Shown: positions 15,459-25,871, counted from the stretch's first letter. The stretch is DNA of 27,826 bases from Chloroflexi bacterium UBA6077 (GCA_002436065.1 DIXP01000100.1:1-27826), one strand, 5' to 3'. Program-made: numbers and translations. The notes: generated by a model not told the origin, from the sequence alone.

Positions 15459-15487
15459 ATTATACGCCGCACCCCGTGGAAACGGAA
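15459..15487 (-). promoter_or_regulatory. promoter of the 67-aa gene
   Basis: On the minus strand TTCCGT (weak -35), a 17-nt spacer, then a perfect TATAAT (15464-15459). It lies in the 146-nt gap after the phosphorylase gene and would give a leader of about 95 nt. Confidence 0.45.
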
Positions 15488-15502
15488 CCCTCCACCTCAG
15501 AC

Positions 15503-16825
15503 CTACCTGGGCACATCTGGACAATACCTCTCCAGCCCACCGGCTCGTGATGAGGGATCATCCCCAAGAGCGTATGCCTGCGACACCATCTGCAAAGCGC
15601 GCTCCAAGCTACCGGCATCGCGGGCATGAATCTCGGCCAGCGGTTCGCCCCGCGCTACCTCATCTCCGGTTTTCGCCTTGAGCACCACCCCTACACGATG
15701 GTCGATGGAATCCTCCTTCTTCGCCCTCCCAGCGCCCAGGGTCAGCGCCGCCTCCGCAACCCCGCGGGCGTCCACTCGACGAACCCAACCCGCCCTGGGT
15801 GCGTGCACAGGCTTGACTAGCGGCGCCCTACCCATCCTGGAGGGATCCTCCACCACACGAGGGTCTCCCCCCTGCGTGGCTATCCATCTCCGCAACCACT
15901 CCAGTCCACTTCCTGACAGCAGGGCTTCCTCGGCCTTTTTCCTACCGTGTTCGGGTCCATCAGCCGCCCCAACCAACCACAGCATCTCGCCGGCAAGGGC
16001 GGCGCACAAATCCCGCAGGTCGGCGGGGCCGCCGCCACGCAGCGTCTCGATGGCCTCAGCCACCTCGAGGGCGTTCCCCACGGCCCACCCCAACGGCTCG
16101 TCCATGGGAGTAATCACGGCACTCACCCGCTTCCCGGCCGCAGTGCCGATCTCAACCATCAACCTTGCCAGCTGGCGCGCCTCTTCCAGGGAAGACACCA
16201 GCGCGCCCGAACCAACCGTGATCTCCAGAGCCAGACCCATCGCCCCAACCGCCAACTTCTTACTCATGATGCTGCTGGCGATCAAGGGGAGACTCTGCAC
16301 CGTCCCAGTCACGTCCCTGAGGGCATACAGCCTCCTGTCCGCAGGCACCAACTCGGGTGTCTGGCCGGATACCACGATGCCCTCTCGCTGTAACTGATCG
16401 AGGAACTGCGATCCCGTCAACTCCACATTGAAGCCAGGGATCGACTCCAGCTTATCAAGTGTCCCGCCGGTGAAGCCAAGCCCACGCCCGGACATCTTCC
16501 CCACTGCCACACCACAGGCACGAACGAGAGGGGCTACGACCAACGTCACCTTGTCGCCCACTCCACCCGAGCTGTGCTTGTCGGCCACCGGCAACTCCAT
16601 GCCGGAGAGGTTCAGGATAGCCCCGGATGCCAGCATGGTCTCCGTCAGGTCCAGCGTCTCACGGCGGCTCATGCCACGGCAACAGACAGCCATCAACCAG
16701 GCCGCGACCTGATAATCCGGGACCTCTTCCCGGACATAGCCGAGCACAATGTGCTCGATCTCATCCCTGGACAGCTCGAGCCCCTCACGCTTTCGCTCGA
16801 TGATCCGCACCGTCCTCAACCTCAC
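15503..16825 (-). CDS. pdp: pyrimidine-nucleoside (thymidine) phosphorylase
   Basis: A 440-aa enzyme that cleaves thymidine, deoxyuridine or uridine with phosphate to the free base and (deoxy)ribose 1-phosphate. The family signature SGRGLGFTGGTLDKLESIPG is intact, as are KHSSGGVGDKVT (phosphate site), YALRDVTGTVQSLPLIASSIMSKK (base-binding Arg and Lys) and the C-terminal PYNP domain ending in GDEVARGEPLAEIHA. The length is typical. GTG 16825 overlaps the alr stop as GTGA, suggesting coupling, but its AGGAGG is only 1 nt away. TTG two codons on (16819) has ideal 7-nt spacing. Thymidine versus broad pyrimidine specificity cannot be told from sequence. Confidence 0.93.
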   Translation of the reverse strand: MRLRTVRIIERKREGLELSRDEIEHIVLGYVREEVPDYQVAAWLMAVCCRGMSRRETLDLTETMLASGAILNLSGMELPVADKHSSGGVGDKVTLVVAPLVRACGVAVGKMSGRGLGFTGGTLDKLESIPGFNVELTGSQFLDQLQREGIVVSGQTPELVPADRRLYALRDVTGTVQSLPLIASSIMSKKLAVGAMGLALEITVGSGALVSSLEEARQLARLMVEIGTAAGKRVSAVITPMDEPLGWAVGNALEVAEAIETLRGGGPADLRDLCAALAGEMLWLVGAADGPEHGRKKAEEALLSGSGLEWLRRWIATQGGDPRVVEDPSRMGRAPLVKPVHAPRAGWVRRVDARGVAEAALTLGAGRAKKEDSIDHRVGVVLKAKTGDEVARGEPLAEIHARDAGSLERALQMVSQAYALGDDPSSRAGGLERYCPDVPR

Positions 16826-18030
16826 GCCTCCTCCACCCGCCCCTCGTCCAGGTAGCCAATACCGACCACCCGGCCGTCTCTCAGGTAGACCCTGGGCACT
16901 CTATAGCCAAGAGATGTGATAGCCTCGTAACTGATGGTGCCGGATCGCTCCGCGAACTCATCGCAGGAGATGCACTCCCCACCCTGCTCCCCTATCACTA
17001 CCACGGGGTCTCCCACCCGCACCGGCCCGCAGTCGCTCACATCCGCCACGCACTGGTCCATACTCACCCGACCGATTACGCGAGCCCGGCGGCCGTTTAT
17101 CAAGAGGTAGCCCTGGTTAGAGTGGCTGCGCGGAAGCCCATCGGCGTAGCCAAAGGGGACCAGGACAGCCTGCCCCGGCCTGTCAGCCACAAAAGTTCGC
17201 CCATACCCCACACTATCACCGGGCTCCAGAGGGAACACCCTCGCCACTCGACTGTGCACCGAAAGAGCAGGGCGTAGATGCACTCGTCTGGCCAGATGAG
17301 GCGCGGGATACAGGCCATACAGGGCAAGCCCGAGACGGATCATTCCCATCTGGCTCCCTGACACGCCCAGGGCCCCACCGCTGGCTGCCATGTGGTAAAC
17401 GGAGAAGCCAAGACCCTCCCCCTCCAGTGCATATCGAGCTGCGTGGAACCGATCCACCTGAGAGGCCGCGTAGGATCCGTCCTCGTCGTCGGCTGTGGCA
17501 AAATGGGAGTACAAACCCTCCAATCGCAGGCCGGGCAGGCAGGAGACCAGATGGGCCAAATGGCTCACATCCACCAATGAGGCACCGTAACGTCCCAACC
17601 CTGTGTCCAGTTTCAAGTGCACTGGCACCTCTCGTTGCTGGGCCACAGCCTGCTCGGACAGCGCCTCGGCCAGTTTCTCGCTGACCACCGTCGGCCGCAA
17701 CCCCCCAGCCACCACCAGCGGTATCTCCGGCTCCGCCATAGGGCCCAGGAGCAGGATAGGGCACTCGAGCCCGCCTTCCCGCAGCTGCACGCCCTCCCGC
17801 ACCCTGCTGACCCCAAGCCAACCGACGCCCGCATCCAAGGCAGCCCTGGCCACCGGCATCATGCCGTGGCCGTAGGCCTGGGACTTCACGATGGCCATCA
17901 CCTGACAACCAGGGTCCAGCAGACCTTGGACGGCAGCCACGTTGTGGCGTACCGCATCGAGATCCACCTCAATCCAGCACGGCCAGCGACCTCTCACCGC
18001 CTCAATCGCTTGTGGGGTTGCCGTACCCAT
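16822..18030 (-). CDS. alr: alanine racemase
   Basis: A 402-aa PLP enzyme interconverting L- and D-alanine for peptidoglycan. The PLP lysine is Lys49 in AIVKSQAYGHG (usually AVVKADAYGHG). The catalytic tyrosine region is VGYGRTF. VPFGYADGLPR and VSMDQCVADVS complete the fold type III barrel and C-terminal beta domain. ATG 18030 has a GGAGG ribosome site. The gene overlaps the phosphorylase gene by 4 nt and is divergent from the nucleotidyltransferase gene. Confidence 0.95.
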   Translation of the reverse strand: MGTATPQAIEAVRGRWPCWIEVDLDAVRHNVAAVQGLLDPGCQVMAIVKSQAYGHGMMPVARAALDAGVGWLGVSRVREGVQLREGGLECPILLLGPMAEPEIPLVVAGGLRPTVVSEKLAEALSEQAVAQQREVPVHLKLDTGLGRYGASLVDVSHLAHLVSCLPGLRLEGLYSHFATADDEDGSYAASQVDRFHAARYALEGEGLGFSVYHMAASGGALGVSGSQMGMIRLGLALYGLYPAPHLARRVHLRPALSVHSRVARVFPLEPGDSVGYGRTFVADRPGQAVLVPFGYADGLPRSHSNQGYLLINGRRARVIGRVSMDQCVADVSDCGPVRVGDPVVVIGEQGGECISCDEFAERSGTISYEAITSLGYRVPRVYLRDGRVVGIGYLDEGRVEEA

Positions 18031-18053
18031 ATCGCCTACCTCCAGGAGCCGCC

Positions 18054-18083
18054 ATTATATGCTGCATCTAGTTCATGGTCCAA
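18054..18083 (-). promoter_or_regulatory. alr-pdp promoter
   Basis: On the minus strand TTGGAC (18083-18078), an 18-nt spacer and a perfect TATAAT (18059-18054), about 24 nt before the alr ATG. Confidence 0.6.
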
Positions 18084-18191
18084 GGGCAGCTGCCCGGAAC
18101 GCGTCCAAGGCAGAAAGAATGCCTAGCAACTCCTCTCCCAAAGTGCCTTTGCCGGGAGCATCCTACGGCAATGTCCCCTTCCCTCTACTCC

Positions 18192-18220
18192 TTGCCGCCC
18201 GCCCTGCCCTTGAGTAGAAT
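18192..18220 (+). promoter_or_regulatory. promoter of the nucleotidyltransferase/PGM-like gene
   Basis: TTGCCG (18192-18197), a 17-nt spacer, then TAGAAT (18215-18220). The predicted leader is about 60 nt and ends in an AGGAG site 6 nt before the ATG. Confidence 0.5.
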
Positions 18221-18285
18221 TGACCTGCCCCGATGAACGGTGACACTCCGGATAACCCAGCTCAAGTCGGGAACAGGAGACGACG

Positions 18286-20784
18286 ATGAAGGCAGTAGTA
18301 ATGGCCGGGGGAGAAGGATCGAGGCTACGCCCCCTGACCCTGGCCAGGCCTAAGCCAATGGTCCCTATTGCGACGAAGCCTGTTATGCAGCACAACCTCG
18401 ATCTCCTCAAGAGACACGGTGTCACCGAGGTGGTGGTCACCGTCCAGTATCTGGCTTCGGCCATCCAGGACTACTTCGGCGATGGTAGCCAGCTTGGGAT
18501 GAAGATCGTCTACTCTGTCGAGGAATCCCCGCTCGGCACGGCCGGCAGCGTCAAGCTGGCGCAGAAGCATCTGACCGACACCTTTCTCGTCGTCAGCGCC
18601 GATGCCCTGACCGACTTCGATCTGTCTCAGATCGTCAGCTTCCACAAGGACAGGAACGCCCTTGCCACACTCACCCTCTATCGGGTGCCCAACCCGCTGG
18701 AGTACGGCGTCATCATCACCAACGACGATGGGAAGATCGTTCAGTTCCTCGAGAAGCCCAGCTGGGGTGAGGTCTTCAGCGATACCGTCAACACCGGCAT
18801 CTACGTGCTGGAACCTGAGATCCTGGACTACTTCGAGCCAAACAAGGTGTTCGACTTCAGCCAGGACCTCTTCCCCATGATGCTGAAGAAGGGCGATCCC
18901 ATTTTCGGCTTCATCTCACCCGGCTACTGGTGCGACGTGGGCAACCTCCAGGAGTACATGCGCGCCAATGCCGACTTGCTCTCAGGTAAGGTAGGGATAC
19001 CATTGCCAGGCACACACCTGGGAGGCGGCATCTGGGTGGACGAGGGAGCGGAAGTATCGCCCGATTCCCAGCTCTACGGTCCCGTCGTGGTGGGTCGCGA
19101 GGCGAAGATCAAGTCTGGCGCGGTGGTCCATGGACCCAGCGTGGTCGGTGAGTACTCTGTTGTGGACAGCCGAAGCCACGTCGTCCGCAGTGTGATCTGG
19201 AACAACAGTTACCTCGGCGAGCGAGTGGAACTGCACGGCGCCATCGTGGGCAAGCAATGCCACGTTCAGAGCAAGGCCGTGATCTTCGAGGGCGCTGTGA
19301 TCGGAGACAACACCGTAGTCCGGGACGGGGCCATCATCCAACCAGGAGTAAAGATCTGGCCCAACAAGGAGATCGAGACCGGCGCCACCGTGGCTACAAG
19401 CATCATCTGGGGTGCTCAGGGTCGCAAGATGCTATTCGGCCGATATGGCGTCACCGGCCTTGTGAACATCGACCTCACCCCAGAGTTCGCCGCCAAGTTA
19501 GGAGCCGCCTACGGGGCAACGCTCTCAAAGGGGGCAGTAGTCACGGTCAACCGCGATCCCAATCGCACCCCCAGGATGATTAAGCGCGCCATCATCTCGG
19601 GACTGCCTTCGGCCGGCATCAACGTGGCGGATCTAGCTTCAGTACCTATACCGGTGGCGCGGTACATCACCCGAATTTCTGAGGCCCAGGGTGGCGTCGA
19701 CGTAAGACTTTCGCCCTTCGACAATCGTGTAGTGGACATCAAGTTCTTCGATCAGAACGGTATGGACATCGGACGAGTGATGGAAAGGAAGATCGAGAAC
19801 ACCTTCTTCCGGGAGGACTTCCGCAGGGTCTATCTGGACGATGTCGGACTGATCTACTACCAACCACGGGTTCCGGAGGGTTATAGCGATGGCTTCCTCC
19901 AGGCCCTGGCCAGCAGCTCGCTGCCGAGCCCCAACGAGGGGTTCAACCTGGTGATCGACTATGCCAACTCCATGTCGTCGGCCATCCTCTCGCCAATTTT
20001 GAGGAGAGGAGGCCCGAGGATGGTGGCCCTTAACGCTTCGATAGAGGATGTTCGGTTGGGCGGCCAGGCCGAGGACAACGAGGCAGCCTTGGCACAATGC
20101 GCGTCCATCGCCTCGGTCCTCCACGCCACAATGGGGGTCCGAATCGACTCGGCCGGCGAGAAGATCTGGCTGGTTACCGGCCGCGGCCACGTACTGCCCA
20201 GCATGACCGCCCTTGTCGCGGTAGCCGACCTGGTCTTCCGGGCCAAGCCTGGCGCCACGGTGGCCGTGCCGGTCTCTGCTACGCGGCTGTTGGACCAGCT
20301 AGCCGAAAAGCACGGTGGGCAGGTGATTCGCACCAGGGCCAACCCCCACGCGATGATGGAGATGGCGGCCAAGGAGAAGATGGACATGGTGGGCGACGGA
20401 GTGGGGGGCTTCATTTTCCCTGCTTTCCATCCCGGCTTCGACGGGCTGTTCGCCATAGCCAACATCATGGGGTTGCTCACAGCTACCAACGCCACCTTGG
20501 ATGACGTCGCCAGGTCCCTCCCTCCCTATTATATGTCCAGTACCGAGGTATCCTGTCCGTGGGAGCGGAAGGGTAGGATCATGCGAGTGCTCCACGAGCA
20601 GTATCGTGACGGGCAGTCCAAGCAGATAGATGGTGTACGGATAGACCTGGGCGACGAGTGGGTTCTGGTGCTTCCCGATCCGGACAGGCCGATCTTCCAC
20701 GTCATCGCCGAATCCACATCCGCGGAACAGGCCCGCGTTCTCCAGGACAAGTACGCCGCCCTGATCAGCGGCCTGCAAGACTGA
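18286..20784 (+). CDS. sugar-phosphate nucleotidyltransferase fused to a degenerate phosphomannomutase-like domain
   Basis: An 832-aa three-part protein. Residues 1-235 form a nucleotidyltransferase (MAGGEGSRLRPLT, RPKPMVPI, VVSADALTD) that should make an NDP-sugar from NTP and sugar 1-phosphate; relatives are annotated as mannose-1-phosphate guanylyltransferase. Residues 250-375 are hexapeptide repeats of a left-handed beta-helix. Residues 380-832 follow the phosphoglucomutase/phosphomannomutase fold, but every catalytic loop is altered. The serine loop TASHNP reads RLSPFD (Ser476), the metal loop DGDxDR reads DSAGEK (621-626), the sugar loop GExSGH reads GDGVGG (703-708), and the phosphate loop RPSGTEP reads LPDPDRP (796-802). 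The first domain looks active, while the last is probably not a normal mutase. The substrate is unknown. Confidence 0.88.
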   Translation: MKAVVMAGGEGSRLRPLTLARPKPMVPIATKPVMQHNLDLLKRHGVTEVVVTVQYLASAIQDYFGDGSQLGMKIVYSVEESPLGTAGSVKLAQKHLTDTFLVVSADALTDFDLSQIVSFHKDRNALATLTLYRVPNPLEYGVIITNDDGKIVQFLEKPSWGEVFSDTVNTGIYVLEPEILDYFEPNKVFDFSQDLFPMMLKKGDPIFGFISPGYWCDVGNLQEYMRANADLLSGKVGIPLPGTHLGGGIWVDEGAEVSPDSQLYGPVVVGREAKIKSGAVVHGPSVVGEYSVVDSRSHVVRSVIWNNSYLGERVELHGAIVGKQCHVQSKAVIFEGAVIGDNTVVRDGAIIQPGVKIWPNKEIETGATVATSIIWGAQGRKMLFGRYGVTGLVNIDLTPEFAAKLGAAYGATLSKGAVVTVNRDPNRTPRMIKRAIISGLPSAGINVADLASVPIPVARYITRISEAQGGVDVRLSPFDNRVVDIKFFDQNGMDIGRVMERKIENTFFREDFRRVYLDDVGLIYYQPRVPEGYSDGFLQALASSSLPSPNEGFNLVIDYANSMSSAILSPILRRGGPRMVALNASIEDVRLGGQAEDNEAALAQCASIASVLHATMGVRIDSAGEKIWLVTGRGHVLPSMTALVAVADLVFRAKPGATVAVPVSATRLLDQLAEKHGGQVIRTRANPHAMMEMAAKEKMDMVGDGVGGFIFPAFHPGFDGLFAIANIMGLLTATNATLDDVARSLPPYYMSSTEVSCPWERKGRIMRVLHEQYRDGQSKQIDGVRIDLGDEWVLVLPDPDRPIFHVIAESTSAEQARVLQDKYAALISGLQD

Positions 20785-20790
20785 TATACT

Positions 20791-20960
20791 AGCTGTCAGC
20801 TGTCAGCTGTCAGCAATCAGCAGTCAGCTATCAGCTTTGCATCGCTGATGGCCGGCTGCTGATTGCTGATTGCCGGCCGTTTGCCGCTGATTGCCGATAG
20901 CTGATTGCCGATAGCTGACGGCTGATCGCTGATCGCTGACGGCTGATTGCTGACAGCTAG
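20791..20960. repeat. inverted heptad-repeat array upstream of proS
   Basis: The left block (20791-20832) has six tandem 7-nt units, AGCTGTC three times and then variants. The right block (about 20849-20960) has some twelve units of GCTGAYN, the reverse complement of the left unit. The two blocks can pair in several registers. An inner GGCCGGC/GCCGGCC dyad sits around 20850-20878. The array begins 6 nt after the upstream stop codon and runs into the proS ribosome site AGGAGAGG. Confidence 0.75.
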
Positions 20961-20971
20961 GAGAGGATGAT

Positions 20972-22438
20972 ATGTCGGAACAGGAGTCCTTTGTCGAGGA
21001 ACTGGTAAACAAGAGCGAAGACTACTCCCGCTGGTACACCCAGGTCATCCTGAAGGCACAGATGGCCGACTACGCCCCCGTCCGCGGCTGCATGGTCATC
21101 CGCCCCTACGGCTACACCCTGTGGGAGAACATGCAGCGGCTGCTGGACGCCCGCTTCAAGGCCACGGGCCACCAGAACGCCTACTTTCCCCTGCTCATTC
21201 CAGAGAGCTACCTCGCACGGGAGGCCGAGCACGTGGAGGGGTTCGCACCCGAGGTGGCGTGGGTCACCCAGGGCGGGAGCGAGGAGTTGGAGGAGCGACT
21301 CGCCATCCGCCCCACCTCCGAGGCGATCATCGGCATGATGTACTCCAAGTGGATCCACTCCTGGCGAGACCTGCCGGTCCTGATCAACCAATGGTGCAAC
21401 GTCATGCGGTGGGAGAAGGTCACCAGGCTATTCCTGCGCACCACAGAGTTCCTCTGGCAAGAGGGCCATACCGTCCACCGGACCGAGGAGGAGGCCCAGG
21501 AAGAGACGCTGAGAATGCTCGGGGTCTACCGCGCCTTCGTCGAGGAAGACCTGGCCGTCCCCGTCATCTACGGGCAGAAGACCGAGTCCGAGAAGTTCAA
21601 GGGAGCCGCGAAGACCTACTCCATCGAGGCCATGATGGGCGATGGGAAGGCGCTCCAGGCCGGCACCTCCCACAACCTGGGCCAGAACTTCGCCAAGGTG
21701 TTCGACATCACCTTCCAGGACATGGACGGCCAGAGGAAGCACGCCTGGCAGACCAGTTGGGGTGTCTCCACAAGGCTTATCGGCGCCATCATCATGGTCC
21801 ACGGCGACGATGCCGGCCTGATCATGCCGCCACGAGTCGCTCCCATCCAGGTCGTCGTCGTCCCTATCTGGCGCAAGGAGCCTGAGCGCGAGGCAGTGGA
21901 GCAGTTCGTGGCAAAGCTCCAGTCGGTCCTCGGATCCACCGTCCGAATGAAGGTAGACTGGGACGACGAGCACACCCCAGGCTGGAAGTTCAACGAGTGG
22001 GAGATGCGCGGCGTGCCGCTACGACTCGAGGTCGGCCCCCGAGACGTCAAGAACAACCAGGTGGTGCTGGTCCGGAGAGACAACCGGGCAAAGGAGTTCG
22101 TGCCCTTCGATGCCGTCGAGACTCGGGTACAACAGTTGCTGGCCGAGATCCAACAGAGCATGCTGCAGAAGGCACAGCAGTTCATGGCATCTAGGACGCG
22201 AACCGCGGACAGCTACGAGCAGCTCAAGGAGCTGATGACGGGCGACGCCTACGCGCACGAGCGAGGCTTCGTCCTTGCGCATTGGTGTGGCGATGCCGAT
22301 TGCGAGGCCAGGATCAAAGAAGAGACCACAGCGACGATCCGCAACATCCCACTGGACGCGGAGTCGCATGAGGGCAACTGCATCCTCTGCGGCAAGGCCG
22401 GCATCGGAAAGCGCGTCGTCTTCGGCCGATCGTACTAG
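20972..22438 (+). CDS. proS: prolyl-tRNA synthetase, archaeal/eukaryote-like type
   Basis: A 488-aa class II synthetase that charges tRNA-Pro. It starts directly in the catalytic domain and has no bacterial-type INS editing insertion. Class II motifs are visible: RPYGYTLWENM (motif 1 region), AIRPTSEAIIG with LFLRTTEFLWQEGHT (motif 2) and the GVSTRLIGAIIM stretch (motif 3). A HGTP anticodon-binding domain follows (about 285-380). The C-terminal domain has a four-cysteine zinc site (CGDADC and CILC) and ends in tyrosine, as in ProS type 3 enzymes. A strong AGGAGAGG lies 5 nt before the ATG. This type occurs in archaea and a minority of bacteria. Confidence 0.95.
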   Translation: MSEQESFVEELVNKSEDYSRWYTQVILKAQMADYAPVRGCMVIRPYGYTLWENMQRLLDARFKATGHQNAYFPLLIPESYLAREAEHVEGFAPEVAWVTQGGSEELEERLAIRPTSEAIIGMMYSKWIHSWRDLPVLINQWCNVMRWEKVTRLFLRTTEFLWQEGHTVHRTEEEAQEETLRMLGVYRAFVEEDLAVPVIYGQKTESEKFKGAAKTYSIEAMMGDGKALQAGTSHNLGQNFAKVFDITFQDMDGQRKHAWQTSWGVSTRLIGAIIMVHGDDAGLIMPPRVAPIQVVVVPIWRKEPEREAVEQFVAKLQSVLGSTVRMKVDWDDEHTPGWKFNEWEMRGVPLRLEVGPRDVKNNQVVLVRRDNRAKEFVPFDAVETRVQQLLAEIQQSMLQKAQQFMASRTRTADSYEQLKELMTGDAYAHERGFVLAHWCGDADCEARIKEETTATIRNIPLDAESHEGNCILCGKAGIGKRVVFGRSY

Positions 22439-22440
22439 CC

Positions 22441-22489
22441 TCCTCTCACCCCGACCATCTCCCGTTGGGAGATGGTCGGGGTGAGAGGA
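22441..22489 (+). terminator. 23-bp perfect hairpin after proS
   Basis: Arms 22441-22463 and 22467-22489 pair without mismatch around a 3-nt loop (GTT), starting 2 nt after the proS stop. There is no T-run. The sequence style (CTCTCACCCCGACC...) resembles widespread REP-like hairpins, so it may be a repeat copy acting as a terminator or mRNA stabiliser between proS and the HEAT-repeat gene. Confidence 0.6.
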
Positions 22490-22513
22490 TCAGACAGGAG
22501 CCATCAACTTACC

Positions 22514-23455
22514 ATGCCCGACTTCCAAGAGGCCCTAAACGCCTTGGCCGCTCACGAGCGTCTGAAGCGCACCCAAACCAGGCAGTTGTCCGACCTCGAT
22601 CTCCAACAGGTGGAGCAATTCAGCGCTGTCTGGAGTAGCCTGCCCGATCCCGAGCGGATCAGTCTGCTCGCCACATTGAAGCGACACGCCGAGGAAGACG
22701 CTTTGCCAGACTTCAGCGCCCTCTACGAGTTGGCCACTGAGGACCCCAACGCGGACGTTCGGCGTGTGGCGATTGGGGCCTCAGTGGACGACCAGAGCCT
22801 TCAATTGCTGACACGGCTGCTGCAGTTGACCAGTTCCGATCCAGAGGCCATGGTTCGGCGAGCCGCGGCCGAGAGGCTGGGCGGCTTTGCCTACGACGCT
22901 GAGGTTGGAATCCTTCCTCCAGAGTGCGTCCAGCAGATCCAGACAGTCCTGTTGGAGCGAATCCAGTCGGAGACCGAGGAGCTAGGTGTCAGGTCGGCTG
23001 CCCTGGCATCGGTCGGCTACTTCTCCACAGAGGAGGTGCGGTCGGAGATCCGCCGTGCGCTGACTCGTTCCGGCCTCAAGATACCAGCCCTCCGTGCCAT
23101 AGGTCGCAACATCGACCCGATCTGGACAGATACCCTCACTCAGGGGATGGCCAGCGAGGACCCGGACATCCGGCGGGAGGCGGCCGAGGCAGCAGCGGAC
23201 TACGAGGGAACTGTGGACGCCCTGGCCGATCTGGTGGACGACCCCGAGATCTCGGTGCGCCTCACAGCAATCGCATCGCTGGGGCAGATAGGCAGCCCCG
23301 AGGCCCGAGACATCCTCGTCTACTGCTACGAGAGCGAGAACCCAGCGATCAAGGAGGCCGCCGCCGAAGCCCTGGAAGCGATCGATACCGAGGACAACCC
23401 CCTCGGCAACACCGGACTCATCTCCCCCAGCGAGGAAGAAGACGACCTCCAGTAA
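22514..23455 (+). CDS. HEAT-repeat protein
   Basis: A 313-aa soluble alpha-solenoid. At least five HEAT-like units are seen between residues 65 and 300, each with the DPxxxVRxxA pattern (PNADVRRVAI, PEAMVRRAAA, PDIRREAAEA, PEISVRLTAI, PAIKEAAAEA). The tail is acidic (SEEEDDLQ). HEAT proteins are usually protein-interaction scaffolds; no catalytic residues are visible and the partner is unknown. ATG 22514 is used because the in-frame codons before it fall in the hairpin. Its AGGAG is 13 nt away, which is rather far. It follows proS by 75 nt. Confidence 0.85.
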   Translation: MPDFQEALNALAAHERLKRTQTRQLSDLDLQQVEQFSAVWSSLPDPERISLLATLKRHAEEDALPDFSALYELATEDPNADVRRVAIGASVDDQSLQLLTRLLQLTSSDPEAMVRRAAAERLGGFAYDAEVGILPPECVQQIQTVLLERIQSETEELGVRSAALASVGYFSTEEVRSEIRRALTRSGLKIPALRAIGRNIDPIWTDTLTQGMASEDPDIRREAAEAAADYEGTVDALADLVDDPEISVRLTAIASLGQIGSPEARDILVYCYESENPAIKEAAAEALEAIDTEDNPLGNTGLISPSEEEDDLQ

Positions 23456-23491
23456 GACCTGTCACTTACCCACACTGACTACGCGCGGTAG

Positions 23492-23512
23492 TGCAGGGCC
23501 CTGTGCCCTGCA
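23492..23512 (+). terminator. short hairpin after the HEAT-repeat gene
   Basis: TGCAGGGC and GCCCTGCA form an 8-bp stem with a 5-nt loop, 37 nt after the stop codon, with no T-run. The rest of the 356-nt gap up to ftsH holds no gene, only the ftsH promoter and leader. Confidence 0.35.
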
Positions 23513-23634
23513 ACCCGTTAGCGTACGCCCACACGACCACACGCTCCACCCCCACCCCTTCCGCCCTGCCTGCCATACCTGGCCCCCACCTTCATCAACC
23601 ATATTCAGCCCCCTCTACTTGGCTGTTGCTAGTT

Positions 23635-23662
23635 TTGCCCACGACGCTGGATCGTGTATAAT
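23635..23662 (+). promoter_or_regulatory. ftsH promoter
   Basis: TTGCCC (23635-23640), a 16-nt spacer and a perfect TATAAT (23657-23662). The leader is about 140 nt and contains a 7-bp hairpin (23727-23743). Confidence 0.6.
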
Positions 23663-23726
23663 TTCATCACGCGCTTGCTCGTAGGGAGAACTGGCCAAAC
23701 CCATTCCCTCGGCTCCTGTGTCGACC

Positions 23727-23743
23727 TGGCGGCATGATGCCGC
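23727..23743 (+). promoter_or_regulatory. hairpin in the ftsH leader
   Basis: GGCGGCA-TGA-TGCCGCC is a perfect 7-bp stem. An in-frame ATG (23734) lies inside this hairpin without a ribosome site, so translation more likely starts at 23812. A regulatory role is possible but unsupported beyond the structure. Confidence 0.35.
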
Positions 23744-23811
23744 CATTGCAGCAGCCGGGAGCATTTCCTTTCCCTTTCTGTCTGCACCAGTTTGCTAAGT
23801 TGAGGCAACTC

Positions 23812-25704
<1,893 letters not shown>

Positions 25705-25720
25705 AGACAGCGCTACGTAG

Positions 25721-25762
25721 AGGAGGCCGGCAGCATCGATGCTGCCGGCCTCCTTTCCTTTC
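25721..25762 (+). terminator. ftsH intrinsic terminator
   Basis: A 34-nt perfect palindrome (25721-25754, arms AGGAGGCCGGCAGCATC) is followed by TTCCTTTC. It starts 16 nt after the ftsH stop and is the best factor-independent terminator in the window. Confidence 0.85.
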
Positions 25763-25770
25763 ACACCCAA

Positions 25771-25818
25771 TGGCCGCCACCCCGACCACCCCTTTGGCGG
25801 CCACCCGGACCACCCCTT
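25771..25818 (+). repeat. 24-bp tandem duplication
   Basis: Units 25771-25794 and 25795-25818 both read TGGC-SGCCACC-C-SGACCACCCCTT, differing at only two positions. It is non-coding, between the ftsH terminator and the convergent D-glutamate-cyclase-like gene. Confidence 0.6.
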
Positions 25819-25841
25819 ATCATCCTGAGCAGCCCTACACC

Positions 25842-25871
25842 TGTCATCCTGAGCGTGGAGCGAAGGATCTC
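25842..25871. repeat. dispersed repeat of the TGTCATCCTGAGCG type
   Basis: The stretch TGTCATCCTGAGCG...CGAAGGATCT resembles a short intergenic repeat that I recall from many bacterial and metagenomic genomes. A partial copy (ATCATCCTGAGC) lies just upstream at 25819-25830. Only these copies can be seen here. Confidence 0.45.

Noticed and set aside
20791..20960. CRISPR-like array
   Set aside because: Units are 7 nt without spacers and reverse orientation midway, and there are no cas genes.
20785..20971. T-box riboswitch upstream of proS
   Set aside because: No T-box consensus sequence or specifier loop is visible; the region is a heptad-repeat array.
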